Shown here one piece after another: positions 35,033-44,165 of a stretch of DNA of 64,000 nucleotides. The DNA comes from Onstottus_B sp049273855. GTDB lineage: Bacteria; Acidobacteriota; Blastocatellia; UBA7656. The stretch's first letter is position 1; each line of letters begins with the position of its first letter. The stretch spans positions 1 to 64,000 of the forward strand of contig JBASRN010000181.1 in assembly GCA_049273855.1 (NCBI GenBank). The letters are read 5' to 3'. The translations under genes and the position numbers were made by a program. The notes under the pieces were generated by a model. That model had not been told where the DNA came from. It saw nothing but the letters and a program-made list of their open reading frames with translations, and made no database searches.

Positions 35033-35512
35033 ATGCCTAAATCAAAGAGTCACATCCCCGAAGGCTTTCACACGCTGACGCCTCATCTCACCGTTAACGG
35101 AGCGGTGAAGTACATTGCTTTCTTGAAGCGCGCATTCGATGCGGTAGAGGTGTCGCGATCGCCCGGACAGGCGGGCAAGCTTATGCATGCCCACGTGCGC
35201 ATAGGCGATTCCGACTTGATGTTCAACGACTCCTTTCCGGAACATGGGTCGCCGCCGATAGCGGAGGGACACTGGCCGTTCGCGCTGCACTTGTACGTTC
35301 CGGATGCCGACGCCGTTTTTGCGCGCGCAGTAGCTGCCGGCTGCGAAGTGACTATGCCGCTGGCGGATCAGTTTTGGGGCGACCGGTACGGCCACGTGAA
35401 AGACCCGTTCGGGTTCGTGTGGGCGATTGCTACGCACATCGAAGACCCGACACCGGCGGAGATTCAGGAACGGGAGAAGAAACTCTTCGGAGGCGCCAAC
35501 CCTTCGGCGTGA
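35033..35512 (+). CDS. VOC/glyoxalase-fold protein (PhnB-like)
   Basis: 159 aa from the ATG at 35033; an upstream in-frame extension to 34973 is not supported. The beta-alpha-beta-beta-beta modules of the vicinal-oxygen-chelate fold are visible: TPHLTVNGAVKYIAFLKRAF, then SDLMFNDSF, LHLYVPDADAVFARAVAAGC, and the end DRYGHVKDPFGFVWAIATH. This is the PhnB/YdcE-like group, whose members are mostly of unknown function; related proteins confer resistance or isomerise small substrates. No ribosome site is evident. It stands alone between the M16 peptidase and a repeat-rich gap. Confidence 0.88.
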   Translation: MPKSKSHIPEGFHTLTPHLTVNGAVKYIAFLKRAFDAVEVSRSPGQAGKLMHAHVRIGDSDLMFNDSFPEHGSPPIAEGHWPFALHLYVPDADAVFARAVAAGCEVTMPLADQFWGDRYGHVKDPFGFVWAIATHIEDPTPAEIQEREKKLFGGANPSA

Positions 35513-35516
35513 TCAA

Positions 35517-35795
35517 GATCGAGGATAGAGGATTGAGGATAGAGGATAGAGGACGGACAATGGGCGATTGAAAATTTGAAATTGAGTATTATTGAGTATT
35601 TGAAATCGAAAAATTGAAACTGGGGAGTCGCAATCGTGTTTCTCGATTCTTCCGATTCTGCTTTTCAGTTTTCAATTTTCAGTTTTCAATTTCGGATTTC
35701 CAATTTCAAATCAATCCTCCATCCTCGATCCTCGATCCTCCATCCTCGATCCTCCATCCTCGATCCTCCATCCTCCATCCTCCATCTTCACGCTT
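35517..35795. repeat. GAGGATN heptamer arrays flanking an A+T-rich inverted repeat
   Basis: GAGGATA/GAGGATT units at about 35519-35556 and complementary ATCCTCC/ATCCTCG units at about 35714-35788 bracket an A+T-rich core in which TTGAAATTGAG-type and TTCAATTTTCAG-type stretches can pair. This is the longest repeat block in the window and fills most of the gap before the sigma-factor fusion gene. Confidence 0.75.
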
Positions 35796-35891
35796 TACAG
35801 TTGATTTTGGGAAAGGACCTTCGTCCGGTGGTAAAGTTCAGCCCGCGGTTTGGCTCTTATGTGTGGAGGCTGTGAAAGCAGGAATGCCGAA

Positions 35892-37778
35892 GTGAAAGAG
35901 ATTCGGAGACTGATTACCGAAGCGACTGCCGCGGAATCATCGCCGTCGGAAAAGCAGGAATCGTTCAGCGAGATCGTTGTGCGCTTCCAGGATTTTGCTT
36001 ACGCCTGCGCCTACGCCGTGCTCAGGGATTTCTGGTTGGCGGAAGACGTCGCGCAAGAAGCTTTCATCACCGCGTGGCAGAAGCTCGAGCAACTGCGACA
36101 ACCGGAAGCCTTTCCCGGCTGGTTCAGGCGTATTGTGTTGAACGAGTGCCACCGGCTGACACGCGGGAAGAAATTGCAATTCGTTCCGCTGGAACCAGGT
36201 TTCCCAACGGCGCGGGAAGCCGTGGCGACGCAACCTGTTCTGAACGCCGACCCGCACGCGCTGGCCGAGCAGCATGAATTTGCTGACCAGGTGCGCGCGG
36301 CAATCGGCGCCCTGCCCGAGCACGAGCGTCTGATCACGACGCTGTTCTACATAAATGAATACTCGCAAAAAGAGATCGGCGCCTTTCTCGATCTGCCGGT
36401 TTCCACGGTGGTCAAACGTCTGTATTCGGCGCGGCAGCGGCTGAAGAAGAGAATGCTGGAGATGTTCAAAGATGATCTGCAACAGCACCGGCCTTCGCGG
36501 GACAAGAACTTCGCCGAGCGGGTGGGCGCCAGATTGCGGCCGTACGCCGGACCCGACTGGGAACCAATCAGCGCATTTGTTTACAGCCTCGTTCCCGACT
36601 TTCGCCAGGACGAGGAGGCGTGGCTTCGCAATCGTCAGCAGTTTGACGAGGCACGCTACACGCGGCGTCAGTACGTGGCTGAGCACGCCGCGACGGGACA
36701 GATTCTTGGCTACGGCTCAATAGAGCAGACGATCTTCCTGCCGAAGTACCGGCTGTTTTTGATGACCGAGCCGAAGTGGCTGCAAGCGGGCGTCGGCGAT
36801 CTGCTTCTTGACCAGTTGATGAACGATCTCGGCGAAGCAGGAGCAATCACGGTGTGGCATCGGAACTATGCGCATGCCACTGAGGTGCTCGACTTCCTGA
36901 TTCGGCGAGGCTTTGTCGAGACAAGACGGGTGTGGGACATGCGCCTGGATTTAACCGCCGCGGAGAATCCCGATCTCAGCCCGGTCGCTGAAAGCGTCGC
37001 AGCGCGCGGGATCACGATCACTACCTTCGCCGCTGAGCGCGATCGCAATGCCGATGAAGCGCTGCACAAGCTGCACCAGTTTCTCAACCTGGTAAAGCCG
37101 GATGATCCAGAGCGCCATCCATTCACTCCCGTCCCTTTCGAGTCGGTAGTCCACTGGTTTGATAGAAAGTATGTGCTGCCTGATGCGTGCTTTATTGCGA
37201 AGCTCGACGGCCAATACATCGGGTTCACCGACCTTAATCACATCGAACCGATTCCCCGCGGCATCATGCACGGGTTCACCGGGGTGAAGCGCGAGCACAG
37301 GAGACAGGGCGTTGCGACGGCGCTCAAGCTCCGCGCCCTGGCATACGCTCGCGAGCGCGGCTACAGCACCGTTCGCGCCTTTGGCCTTCCGAGCCAACCC
37401 GAAATCATGGCAGTCAACCAGAAGCTCGGCTTTAGTCGAGCATTCTGTTACGTCACGGTCGAAAAATTTGTGAAGGCGATGGCAAAGACTGACCCGACAA
37501 CATACGACGCTTACGTCGGAGAATACGCGCCTGATACCGAGGCCCTCTTGAAACATGGCTTGCCCTCCAATCTGTCAATCACCATCAAGAAGACCGGAGA
37601 CAGACTGATCAGCGAACTGCGTGATATGCAGGACGAGTTGTTTCCAGAATCTGAGAGCGAGTTTTTCACTGACCATCATTACGCCCGGTTCGTCTTTGCT
37701 AAAGACCAGCGCGGCGCAGTTACGCATCTCCTCTACCGCGAAGACGGAAGGGAAATGCGAGCGAACAAGGTCGGTTGA
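35892..37778 (+). CDS. ECF sigma factor fused to two GNAT domains and a DUF3471-like tail
   Basis: 628 aa from the GTG at 35892 (AGGA eight nucleotides upstream); a TTG at 35850 or ATG at 35859 are alternatives. Residues 25-90 are sigma region 2 (YAVLRDFWLAEDVAQEAFIT, then PGWFRRIVLNECHR) and 130-188 region 4 (LPEHERLITTLFYINEYSQK, then VVKRLYSARQRLKKR). Residues 225-355 form a GNAT-like domain with a weak acetyl-CoA loop (QAGVGDLL). Residues 375-525 are a clearer GNAT domain with R470-RQGVA in motif A. The tail from 535 (YDAYVGEYAPDTE to the C-terminus) resembles DUF3471. A promoter-specificity factor joined to acetyltransferases suggests transcription coupled to a small-molecule or protein modification; that link is inference. 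Confidence 0.88.
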   Translation: MKEIRRLITEATAAESSPSEKQESFSEIVVRFQDFAYACAYAVLRDFWLAEDVAQEAFITAWQKLEQLRQPEAFPGWFRRIVLNECHRLTRGKKLQFVPLEPGFPTAREAVATQPVLNADPHALAEQHEFADQVRAAIGALPEHERLITTLFYINEYSQKEIGAFLDLPVSTVVKRLYSARQRLKKRMLEMFKDDLQQHRPSRDKNFAERVGARLRPYAGPDWEPISAFVYSLVPDFRQDEEAWLRNRQQFDEARYTRRQYVAEHAATGQILGYGSIEQTIFLPKYRLFLMTEPKWLQAGVGDLLLDQLMNDLGEAGAITVWHRNYAHATEVLDFLIRRGFVETRRVWDMRLDLTAAENPDLSPVAESVAARGITITTFAAERDRNADEALHKLHQFLNLVKPDDPERHPFTPVPFESVVHWFDRKYVLPDACFIAKLDGQYIGFTDLNHIEPIPRGIMHGFTGVKREHRRQGVATALKLRALAYARERGYSTVRAFGLPSQPEIMAVNQKLGFSRAFCYVTVEKFVKAMAKTDPTTYDAYVGEYAPDTEALLKHGLPSNLSITIKKTGDRLISELRDMQDELFPESESEFFTDHHYARFVFAKDQRGAVTHLLYREDGREMRANKVG

Positions 37779-37861
37779 CGGGGCGTGCCGGTGTGACTTG
37801 CCGGCTTTTGTGAGAAGCATCAACCGGCAACGAGTCAGCGCGGGCTAAAGGAGACCTCTCA

Positions 37862-38986
37862 ATGAAAAGGCACGACAGGCTGGCTGTAGTTCTCATCTTC
37901 GTGGCGACCGCTGGGTGTATTGGTTTTTCCGCCGAGACTACCGTCACCCCTCCTTCATCATCAGCTTCGTATGCGGGAAGCGACCGGCAGGCTCAGGAAA
38001 AGACTGCCGAACAGGCATTTCGAAACATACAGGCGCTGAAAGGCGTCCCGGCGTCGCAGCTTCAGCAAGTGATGGCTTTGTTCACTGGCTCGCTCGGCGT
38101 GAAGTGCAGTTATTGTCATACAAACCAGTTCGACAAAGACGACAAACCCACGAAGCAGACCGCCCGCCGCATGATTGAGATGGTGTTTGATCTCAACAAA
38201 GGAAACTTCGGCGGGAGAGATGCGGTCACCTGCTACACCTGTCATCGCGGTCAGCCAACGACTGACAGCGTACTCGTTTTGGGCACAAATCCGTGGCTGA
38301 CCCCGCAACCGGCCGCCGCATCGGACCCATCGATGCCGACGGTTGATCAGATACTGGATCAATATGTGCGCGCCGTTGGCGGCAGAGAGTTGCTGGCAAA
38401 GCTGACGACCCGAATCAGCAGAGGATCTCGTATCGGCGCGGACGGCATCCTGGTGCCGGAGGAGGTTTATCAGAAGGCGCCAAACAAACTGTTGGTTATC
38501 ACTTCGTACCCGAACCTCGCATTGAGTGTTCGAGTGAACGGTCAGCGAGGATGGGCGGGTGACAAAAACAAATGGGAGGAAATCAGCGGTGAGCAACTGA
38601 CCGAACTGGAGCTTGAAGCGACGTTCTACAAGGAGATTTCGCTGAAAGAGCTGTACCCGACAATGAAACCTGCCGGGAAAGCAACCGTGGGTGAGAAGGA
38701 AGTTTACGTTATCGAGGCAAGCCCCCGGTCTGGCCACCCTGAGAAGCTCTATTTCGACGCGCATACCGGACTGCTGGTTCGCAGGTATCGCGAAGCGAGA
38801 ACCGTCCTCGGCCCGTTTCCCCTCCAGACAGATTACGAGGACTACCAGGTTGTGGACGGCGTAAGGCTCCCTTTGACTATCCGCTGGTCAATGCCGGGTC
38901 GCGTCTGGGGTCGCCGGATCGCGGAAGTTAAGCATAACGTTGCGATTGAGGATGAACAGTTTGACGTTCCTGCCAGCCGGAGGTGA
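37862..38986 (+). CDS. Exported diheme cytochrome c, reaction-centre-cytochrome type, with LolA-like C-terminal domain
   Basis: 374 aa. The N-terminal hydrophobic segment ends in TAGC (Cys19), so it may be a lipoprotein. Residues 48-130 carry two heme-c motifs, CSYCH (82-86) and CYTCH (124-128), in the layout of the photosynthetic reaction-centre cytochrome family as found in non-phototrophic Acidobacteria (NIQALKGVPASQLQQVMALF before the first heme). The C-terminal ~220 residues look like a strand-rich lipoprotein-carrier fold (LolA/LppX-like), e.g. SLKELYPTMKPAGKATVGEK and LYFDAHTGLLVRRY. A role in envelope electron transfer is likely; the partner is unknown. AAGGAG precedes the ATG. Confidence 0.9.
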   Translation: MKRHDRLAVVLIFVATAGCIGFSAETTVTPPSSSASYAGSDRQAQEKTAEQAFRNIQALKGVPASQLQQVMALFTGSLGVKCSYCHTNQFDKDDKPTKQTARRMIEMVFDLNKGNFGGRDAVTCYTCHRGQPTTDSVLVLGTNPWLTPQPAAASDPSMPTVDQILDQYVRAVGGRELLAKLTTRISRGSRIGADGILVPEEVYQKAPNKLLVITSYPNLALSVRVNGQRGWAGDKNKWEEISGEQLTELELEATFYKEISLKELYPTMKPAGKATVGEKEVYVIEASPRSGHPEKLYFDAHTGLLVRRYREARTVLGPFPLQTDYEDYQVVDGVRLPLTIRWSMPGRVWGRRIAEVKHNVAIEDEQFDVPASRR

Positions 38987-38987
38987 G

Positions 38988-39160
38988 AAGGATCGAGGAT
39001 GGAGGATGGAGGATGGGGAATTGCAAATCGAAAAATGAAGATGAAGAATCAGGATCGTAAGAAAAGTACCCCTTGATCGGCCACTTTCAAATTTTCAATT
39101 TTCAATTTTCAATTCTCTATCCTCTATCCTCTATCCTCCATCCTCCATCCTCGATCCTCG
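38988..39160. repeat. GAGGATN heptamer hairpin with A+T-rich core
   Basis: GAGGATG units (38993-39015) face TATCCTC/ATCCTCC units (39117-39157); between them lies TTTCAATTTTCAATTTTCAA, itself a 9-bp tandem repeat. It separates the cytochrome gene from the convergent permease copy 9. Confidence 0.75.
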
Positions 39161-39164
39161 CGCT

Positions 39165-41606
39165 TCACTCATACCTTAGCGCTTCCATCGGGTCTACTTT
39201 CGTTGCTCTTCGTGCGGGTACGTAACACGCTGCAAGCGACACGCCCGCGAGCAGCACGGCCACCGCTGCGTAGATCAACGGATCGGTCGCGCTCACACTA
39301 AAGAGCAATGTTCGCATCACCCGGGTCAACGCGAACGCGCCCGCAAGTCCAATCCCTACTCCCGCCAGAGACAGCTTCATCCCCTGACCGACCACCATCG
39401 CCAGGACGTCAGTCACGCGCGCGCCAAGCGCCATTCGTATTCCGATCTCGTTCGTCCGATGCGTGACTGAGTAAGACATCACCCCATACAACCCGACCGA
39501 AGCCAGGATCAGCGCGACCACCGCGAAGATGCCGAGCAGCGTCATTGCAAACCGGCGCTGGGTCATCGAGTCGGCCACCATCCGCTCCATGGTGGTAACT
39601 CTAAACACGGGCAGCTCGCCATCAACCTGTTGAATCGCGCCGCGCACGGCCCCGGCAAGACTTGTCGGATCGGAGCTGGTTCGCGCGACCAGGAAGACGC
39701 CGGCCACCGATAACTGGCGATGCGGAATGTAGTACTGAACCGGTGATTCTCCTTCAAGTCCCTTCTGCTTTACGTGACCGACGACGCCGACTATCTCTCG
39801 CCAGATAGTATTGCCTTGCGGGTCGCGCTGGAAGCTTATGCGTTTGCCGATCGGGTCTTCGTCGGACCAGAACTTGCGCTCCATCGTTTCGTCTATGATT
39901 GCGACTTGAGGCGCATCCCTCACATCACGATCGTCAAAGTAACGTCCTTTGAGGAGGGGAATCCCCATCGTCTGAAAGTAGGTGGAGCCCGCAAACCAAC
40001 GATTGCCCCACGGCGACATTTCGCCCGGCGCTACCGTCCGGCCTTCAATGGAGAAGCTGCCGCTCGAGCCCGATCCGCTCATCGGCACGCTGGTGGAGAC
40101 GCCGGCCGACTCAACGCCGGGCAACGCTTTGACCTTTTCCAGCGCCTGGGCGTAAAAGGCATCGATCTGTTGCGGATCTTTGTACTTGGTTGCCGGCAAG
40201 GCAACCTGCATGGTGAGCAGGTGGTCCGGTTTGAAGCCGGGATCGACCTCCTGCAGTTTCTTAAAGCTCTTCAACAGCAGCCCGGCTCCGACCAACAACA
40301 CCAGCGCCGCCGCCACTTCAGCTACAACAAAGAGTCCGCGCACGCTGCGACGCGCTGAACCGCTTCGCCCGCCTTCTTTCAACACGGCGTGCAAATCGGT
40401 CTTCGAGGTTTGCCACGCCGGGAACAGGCCGAACAGCACGCCGGTCAACAACGAAACCGCAAGTGTGAAAAACAACACGCGGGCATCGAGGCCGATCTCA
40501 TGCGAACGAGGAATGCCGTCTTTGTTTAGCGAAAGCAGGGCAGACATGCCCCAATAGGCCAGCGCCAACCCGAGTCCCCCGCCGAGGATTGCCAGCAGCA
40601 CGCTCTCGGTCAGCAACTGGCGAATTACGCGCCCGCGTCCGGCGCCCAGCGCCGACCGAATCGCAATCTCCTTATGGCGAAGCGCCGCGCGCGCCAATAG
40701 CAGGTTTGCGACGTTTGCGCAGGCGATCAGCAAAACGAAGGCGACCGCCGCCAGCAACACCAGCAACGCCGGCCGAATCTCGCCAACGACGTTCTCGCGC
40801 ATCGACCGCAACAGCAATCCCCAACTGCTCGGATCGTTCGCGTCGCCGCCGCCGAAGTACTGCTCGCGCACGTTTGCCGCAATGGTGTCCATCTCGGCTT
40901 GCGCCCGCTCGAGCGTCACGGTTGGTTTGAGCCTGGCGATCACAAACAGGAACTCATTTCGCCATCGACCCGGATCCAACTGTTGCGGCGTGAAGGCTAT
41001 CGGCGAGTACAGTTCCATAACCTGCCCGAACTCGCGGCCGAATTGGAAATCAGGCGGCATTATGCCGATGACGTTGTAGTTCTCGCCGTTCAGTCTGATT
41101 GTGTTGTCGATCAGATTCGGGTCGGCCCCGAAGCGCCGTTTCCACAGAGCATCGCTCAGCACGACAACTCGATTCCGCCCGGGTTGATCTTCTTCAGGCG
41201 CAAAAAGACGGCCTCGCGCCGCCTCCACTCCAAGGGTGGAGAAGAAGGTGTGTGTGACGGCCATGCCAGGCAAGCGTTCGGGATCACCGCTATCGGTCAG
41301 GTTCACCGGCCAGCCGGTTGCCGCGCCGATCGCGTCGAACGAATCGACGTTATCGCGGTAGTGCGAATAGCCGCTGGCCGACACCGAGGCTTTCAGGTCA
41401 AGCTTGGGGTAGTTGTGATACACCTGAACCAGCCGTTCGGAATCTTTGTAGTTGAGAGGCCGCAGCAGAATCGCGTTGACCACGCTAAAAATAGCGGTGT
41501 TGGCGCCGATCCCCAAGGCGAGCGCGATGACCGCGACGACCGTGAAGCCGGGTTGCTTGAGCAACATGCGTGCGCCGTAGCGCAAGTCTTGAAAGAGCGT
41601 TTCCAT
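39165..41606 (-). CDS. ADOP-family permease (copy 9)
   Basis: 813 aa, the last gene of block B in transcription order. LNYKDSERL replaces LPYxxPDRL. The first extracytoplasmic domain has an extra glycine/aspartate-rich stretch near 251-265 (FGGGDANDPSSWG) not seen in the other copies. Coupling segments: KEIAIRSALGAG (312-323) and NEIGIRMALGAR (719-730). The C-terminal signature reads KVDPMEALRYE, with glutamate where others have valine or isoleucine. AGGA stands seven nucleotides before the ATG. Confidence 0.93.
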   Translation of the reverse strand: METLFQDLRYGARMLLKQPGFTVVAVIALALGIGANTAIFSVVNAILLRPLNYKDSERLVQVYHNYPKLDLKASVSASGYSHYRDNVDSFDAIGAATGWPVNLTDSGDPERLPGMAVTHTFFSTLGVEAARGRLFAPEEDQPGRNRVVVLSDALWKRRFGADPNLIDNTIRLNGENYNVIGIMPPDFQFGREFGQVMELYSPIAFTPQQLDPGRWRNEFLFVIARLKPTVTLERAQAEMDTIAANVREQYFGGGDANDPSSWGLLLRSMRENVVGEIRPALLVLLAAVAFVLLIACANVANLLLARAALRHKEIAIRSALGAGRGRVIRQLLTESVLLAILGGGLGLALAYWGMSALLSLNKDGIPRSHEIGLDARVLFFTLAVSLLTGVLFGLFPAWQTSKTDLHAVLKEGGRSGSARRSVRGLFVVAEVAAALVLLVGAGLLLKSFKKLQEVDPGFKPDHLLTMQVALPATKYKDPQQIDAFYAQALEKVKALPGVESAGVSTSVPMSGSGSSGSFSIEGRTVAPGEMSPWGNRWFAGSTYFQTMGIPLLKGRYFDDRDVRDAPQVAIIDETMERKFWSDEDPIGKRISFQRDPQGNTIWREIVGVVGHVKQKGLEGESPVQYYIPHRQLSVAGVFLVARTSSDPTSLAGAVRGAIQQVDGELPVFRVTTMERMVADSMTQRRFAMTLLGIFAVVALILASVGLYGVMSYSVTHRTNEIGIRMALGARVTDVLAMVVGQGMKLSLAGVGIGLAGAFALTRVMRTLLFSVSATDPLIYAAVAVLLAGVSLAACYVPARRATKVDPMEALRYE

Positions 41607-41610
41607 GACA

Positions 41611-41722
41611 GTTTCCTAGTTTCTGGTTTCTAGTTTCTGGTTTCTGGTTCGTGGCTCCGCGTTTCGAGTTAGGTTTAAGAAACCCGAAACCGAAACCCGA
41701 AACCCGAAACCAGCAACCCGAA
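41611..41722. repeat. GGTTTCT heptamer hairpin
   Basis: TAGTTTC/TGGTTTC units (41613-41650) face GAAACCC/GAAACCA units (41681-41722) across a loop of about 30 nt, between copies 10 and 9. The 3' arm is mostly the GAAACCC variant. Confidence 0.75.
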
Positions 41723-41724
41723 AC

Positions 41725-44157
41725 CTACTCATACCTGAGCGCCACCATCGGGTCTACTTTCGTTGCTCGCCTGGCCGGGATGTAACAGGCCACGAGCGCC
41801 ACTGCCGCCAGCAGGATGGTTATGGTGATAAGGGTCAGCGGGTCAGTTGGTGCGATGCCGAACAACAGACTCGCCATCGCTCGCGTCAGCGCGAACGCTG
41901 CGGCAAGCCCAATCCCCATGCCCATAAGCGCCATGCGCATCCCCTGCCCGACGACGAGTTGCAGCACGTTGCTCGTCCGCGCGCCGAGCGCCATGCGAAT
42001 GCCGATTTCGTGCGTGCGCTGCGCGACCAGGTAGGCCATCACGCCGTAGATGCCAACCGCCGCCAGAAGCAGCGCCGTCCCCGCGAAGAGGCCGACCAGC
42101 AGAAGCGTGAAGCGTTGTCCGGCCAACGCTGCGCCGGCAACCGTATCCAGCGCGCGGACGTCCCTCATCGCCAGATCCTTGTCGAGTGTCTGGACTTCGC
42201 GTCGCACGGCTTCCACGAGGGACAACGGATTGCCATCTGTGCGGACGGCGAGAAACATCTCTCTTGACGCCTGCTGCGCGTGCGCCCAGTAGAGGGCCGG
42301 ATGCGCTTCGCGCGAGTCAGGATAATCCTTAACGTCGCCGACCACGCCCACCACGCTTATCCAGTCGTTTTCCTTCGGCTCACTCCTAAAAGTGATGCGC
42401 TTGCCGACTGCATCCTCGGCGGGCCAGTAACGACGCGCCAAGCTCTCATTGATCAGGATGACCGCTGGTTTGTGGTCGGTGTCGCCATAATTCAACCAGC
42501 GACCGGCGGCAAGCGGCACGCCGACCGTACGGAAGTATTCAGACGTGACGAAGTGATAGCGCGCTTCCGGCTCCTGGTTCGGAGGAAAGCTCTTGCCCTC
42601 AATATTGAAGCCGGTGTTCTCGTCATAGCCGCTCCAAGGCAGATCAGAACTGGCACCGGCTGCTTCGGCTCCCGGCAGGCTTGAAACTCGTTCGATCAAC
42701 GTCTGGTAAAAGGAGACGACCTGTTCGGGCTTTGTATACCGCGCTGCCGGCAACGACAAGCTCATCGTCAGCACGCCTTCGGGTTTGAATCCCGGATCGG
42801 TCTGCTGCAGCTTCAAAAAGCTGCGCAGCAGCAGCCCCGCACCGACCAGCAGCACGAGCGCCAGTGCCACCTCTGCCGCCACCAGCGCGTCACGCAAACG
42901 GCGCTGCCGTGCTCCGCCCGCGCCGCCGCGGCCGCCCTCCTTGAGCAGTTCGTTAAGGTTCAGCTTCGCGCCCTGCAGGGCCGGCGCCAGCCCGAACAGC
43001 AGCCCCGTCAACAGAGTGACGGCGAGCGTGAAGCCGAGAATCTGCCAGTCGATTGTGACCGCTTGCAGGCGCGGCAGTTGTGATGGGCCGAGCGCGATGA
43101 GTGCATCAATCAGCCAATTGGCCAGCAGCAATCCGGCAACGCCGCCAAGCACCGCGATCAGCAAGCTCTCGGTCAATAACTGGCGGATGAGCCGCATCCG
43201 CCCGGCGCCCAACGCCGCGCGCACGGCCATCTCACGCTCACGTGTCGTGGCGCGCGCCAACAGTAGATTCGCCACATTGACGCAAGCGATCAGCAGCACA
43301 AATACGACCGCGCCAAGCAGCACCAGCAGCGTGAGGCGCGCTCGCCCGACGATCTCCTGATGGAGCGCCTGTATGCGAATCTGCCAGCCGGTATTGGTGT
43401 TCGGGTATTGCTCGGCCAGTCGCTCGGCGATCGCGTTGAAATCCGCCTCGGCTTGCTCGCGCGTCACGCCCGCTTTCATGCGCCCGATGGTGTTGACGTA
43501 ATGGGAGCCGCGCCGCGATTTCGCGCTCAGCTCCATCGGCCACCACGCGTCGACGCTTTCGCCGTGCGGCGTTGAGCGGTAATCTCCGCCGACGTGTTGC
43601 ACGCCGGCCGGCATGACACCGACGATGGTGAAGGGTTCGCCCGACACCGCGACGGCCTTGCCGACGATCTCCGAGTCGCTCGCGAAGCGCCGCTGCCACA
43701 AGCTGTGACTGAGAATTACCGCGTGCGTATTGCCGGGTGCTTCATCCTCGCGGCGGAACTCACGGCCAAGCAGCGGCTGAAAGCCCAGCGTATCGAAGAA
43801 GCTCGCCGATACGCGCATTGCCGACAACTGTTCGGGCAGGTCGCCGAGTGACAGTTCCAGATCGCTGCGCGTGTAGAGCGCGAAGTTTTCAAGCGACGTG
43901 TTCTGGTCGCGGTAATCCAAAAAATTGCCGGGCGATAGGGGGAATTTAGGCTGCGTCTTGTTGCTCTCAAAGAGCCGCACCAGACGCTCTGGATTCGGGT
44001 AGGGCAGCGGCTTGAACAGCACGGCGTTGACCACCGAGAAGATGGCGGTGTTGGCGCCGATGCCGAGCGCCAGCGCAATCACGGCCATTAAAGTAGAGCC
44101 GGGCCGCTTCAGCAGCATTCGCACGCCATAGCGCACGTCTTGCAGTATTGAATTCAT
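41725..44157 (-). CDS. ADOP-family permease (copy 10)
   Basis: 810 aa from the ATG at 44157. The frame stays open to 44523, but that extension lies antisense to nothing useful and inside the 3' end of copy 11 in another frame, and its residues are unlike any permease; MNSILQDVRYGVRMLL matches the family start. The gene begins 8 bp after the stop codon of copy 11, indicating tight co-transcription without a repeat spacer. Coupling segments are REMAVRAALGAG (308-319) and HEIGIRMALGAR (716-727). CVNVAN replaces the usual CANVAN at the end of helix 2. Confidence 0.93.
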   Translation of the reverse strand: MNSILQDVRYGVRMLLKRPGSTLMAVIALALGIGANTAIFSVVNAVLFKPLPYPNPERLVRLFESNKTQPKFPLSPGNFLDYRDQNTSLENFALYTRSDLELSLGDLPEQLSAMRVSASFFDTLGFQPLLGREFRREDEAPGNTHAVILSHSLWQRRFASDSEIVGKAVAVSGEPFTIVGVMPAGVQHVGGDYRSTPHGESVDAWWPMELSAKSRRGSHYVNTIGRMKAGVTREQAEADFNAIAERLAEQYPNTNTGWQIRIQALHQEIVGRARLTLLVLLGAVVFVLLIACVNVANLLLARATTREREMAVRAALGAGRMRLIRQLLTESLLIAVLGGVAGLLLANWLIDALIALGPSQLPRLQAVTIDWQILGFTLAVTLLTGLLFGLAPALQGAKLNLNELLKEGGRGGAGGARQRRLRDALVAAEVALALVLLVGAGLLLRSFLKLQQTDPGFKPEGVLTMSLSLPAARYTKPEQVVSFYQTLIERVSSLPGAEAAGASSDLPWSGYDENTGFNIEGKSFPPNQEPEARYHFVTSEYFRTVGVPLAAGRWLNYGDTDHKPAVILINESLARRYWPAEDAVGKRITFRSEPKENDWISVVGVVGDVKDYPDSREAHPALYWAHAQQASREMFLAVRTDGNPLSLVEAVRREVQTLDKDLAMRDVRALDTVAGAALAGQRFTLLLVGLFAGTALLLAAVGIYGVMAYLVAQRTHEIGIRMALGARTSNVLQLVVGQGMRMALMGMGIGLAAAFALTRAMASLLFGIAPTDPLTLITITILLAAVALVACYIPARRATKVDPMVALRYE

Positions 44158-44165
44158 GCATTTTC

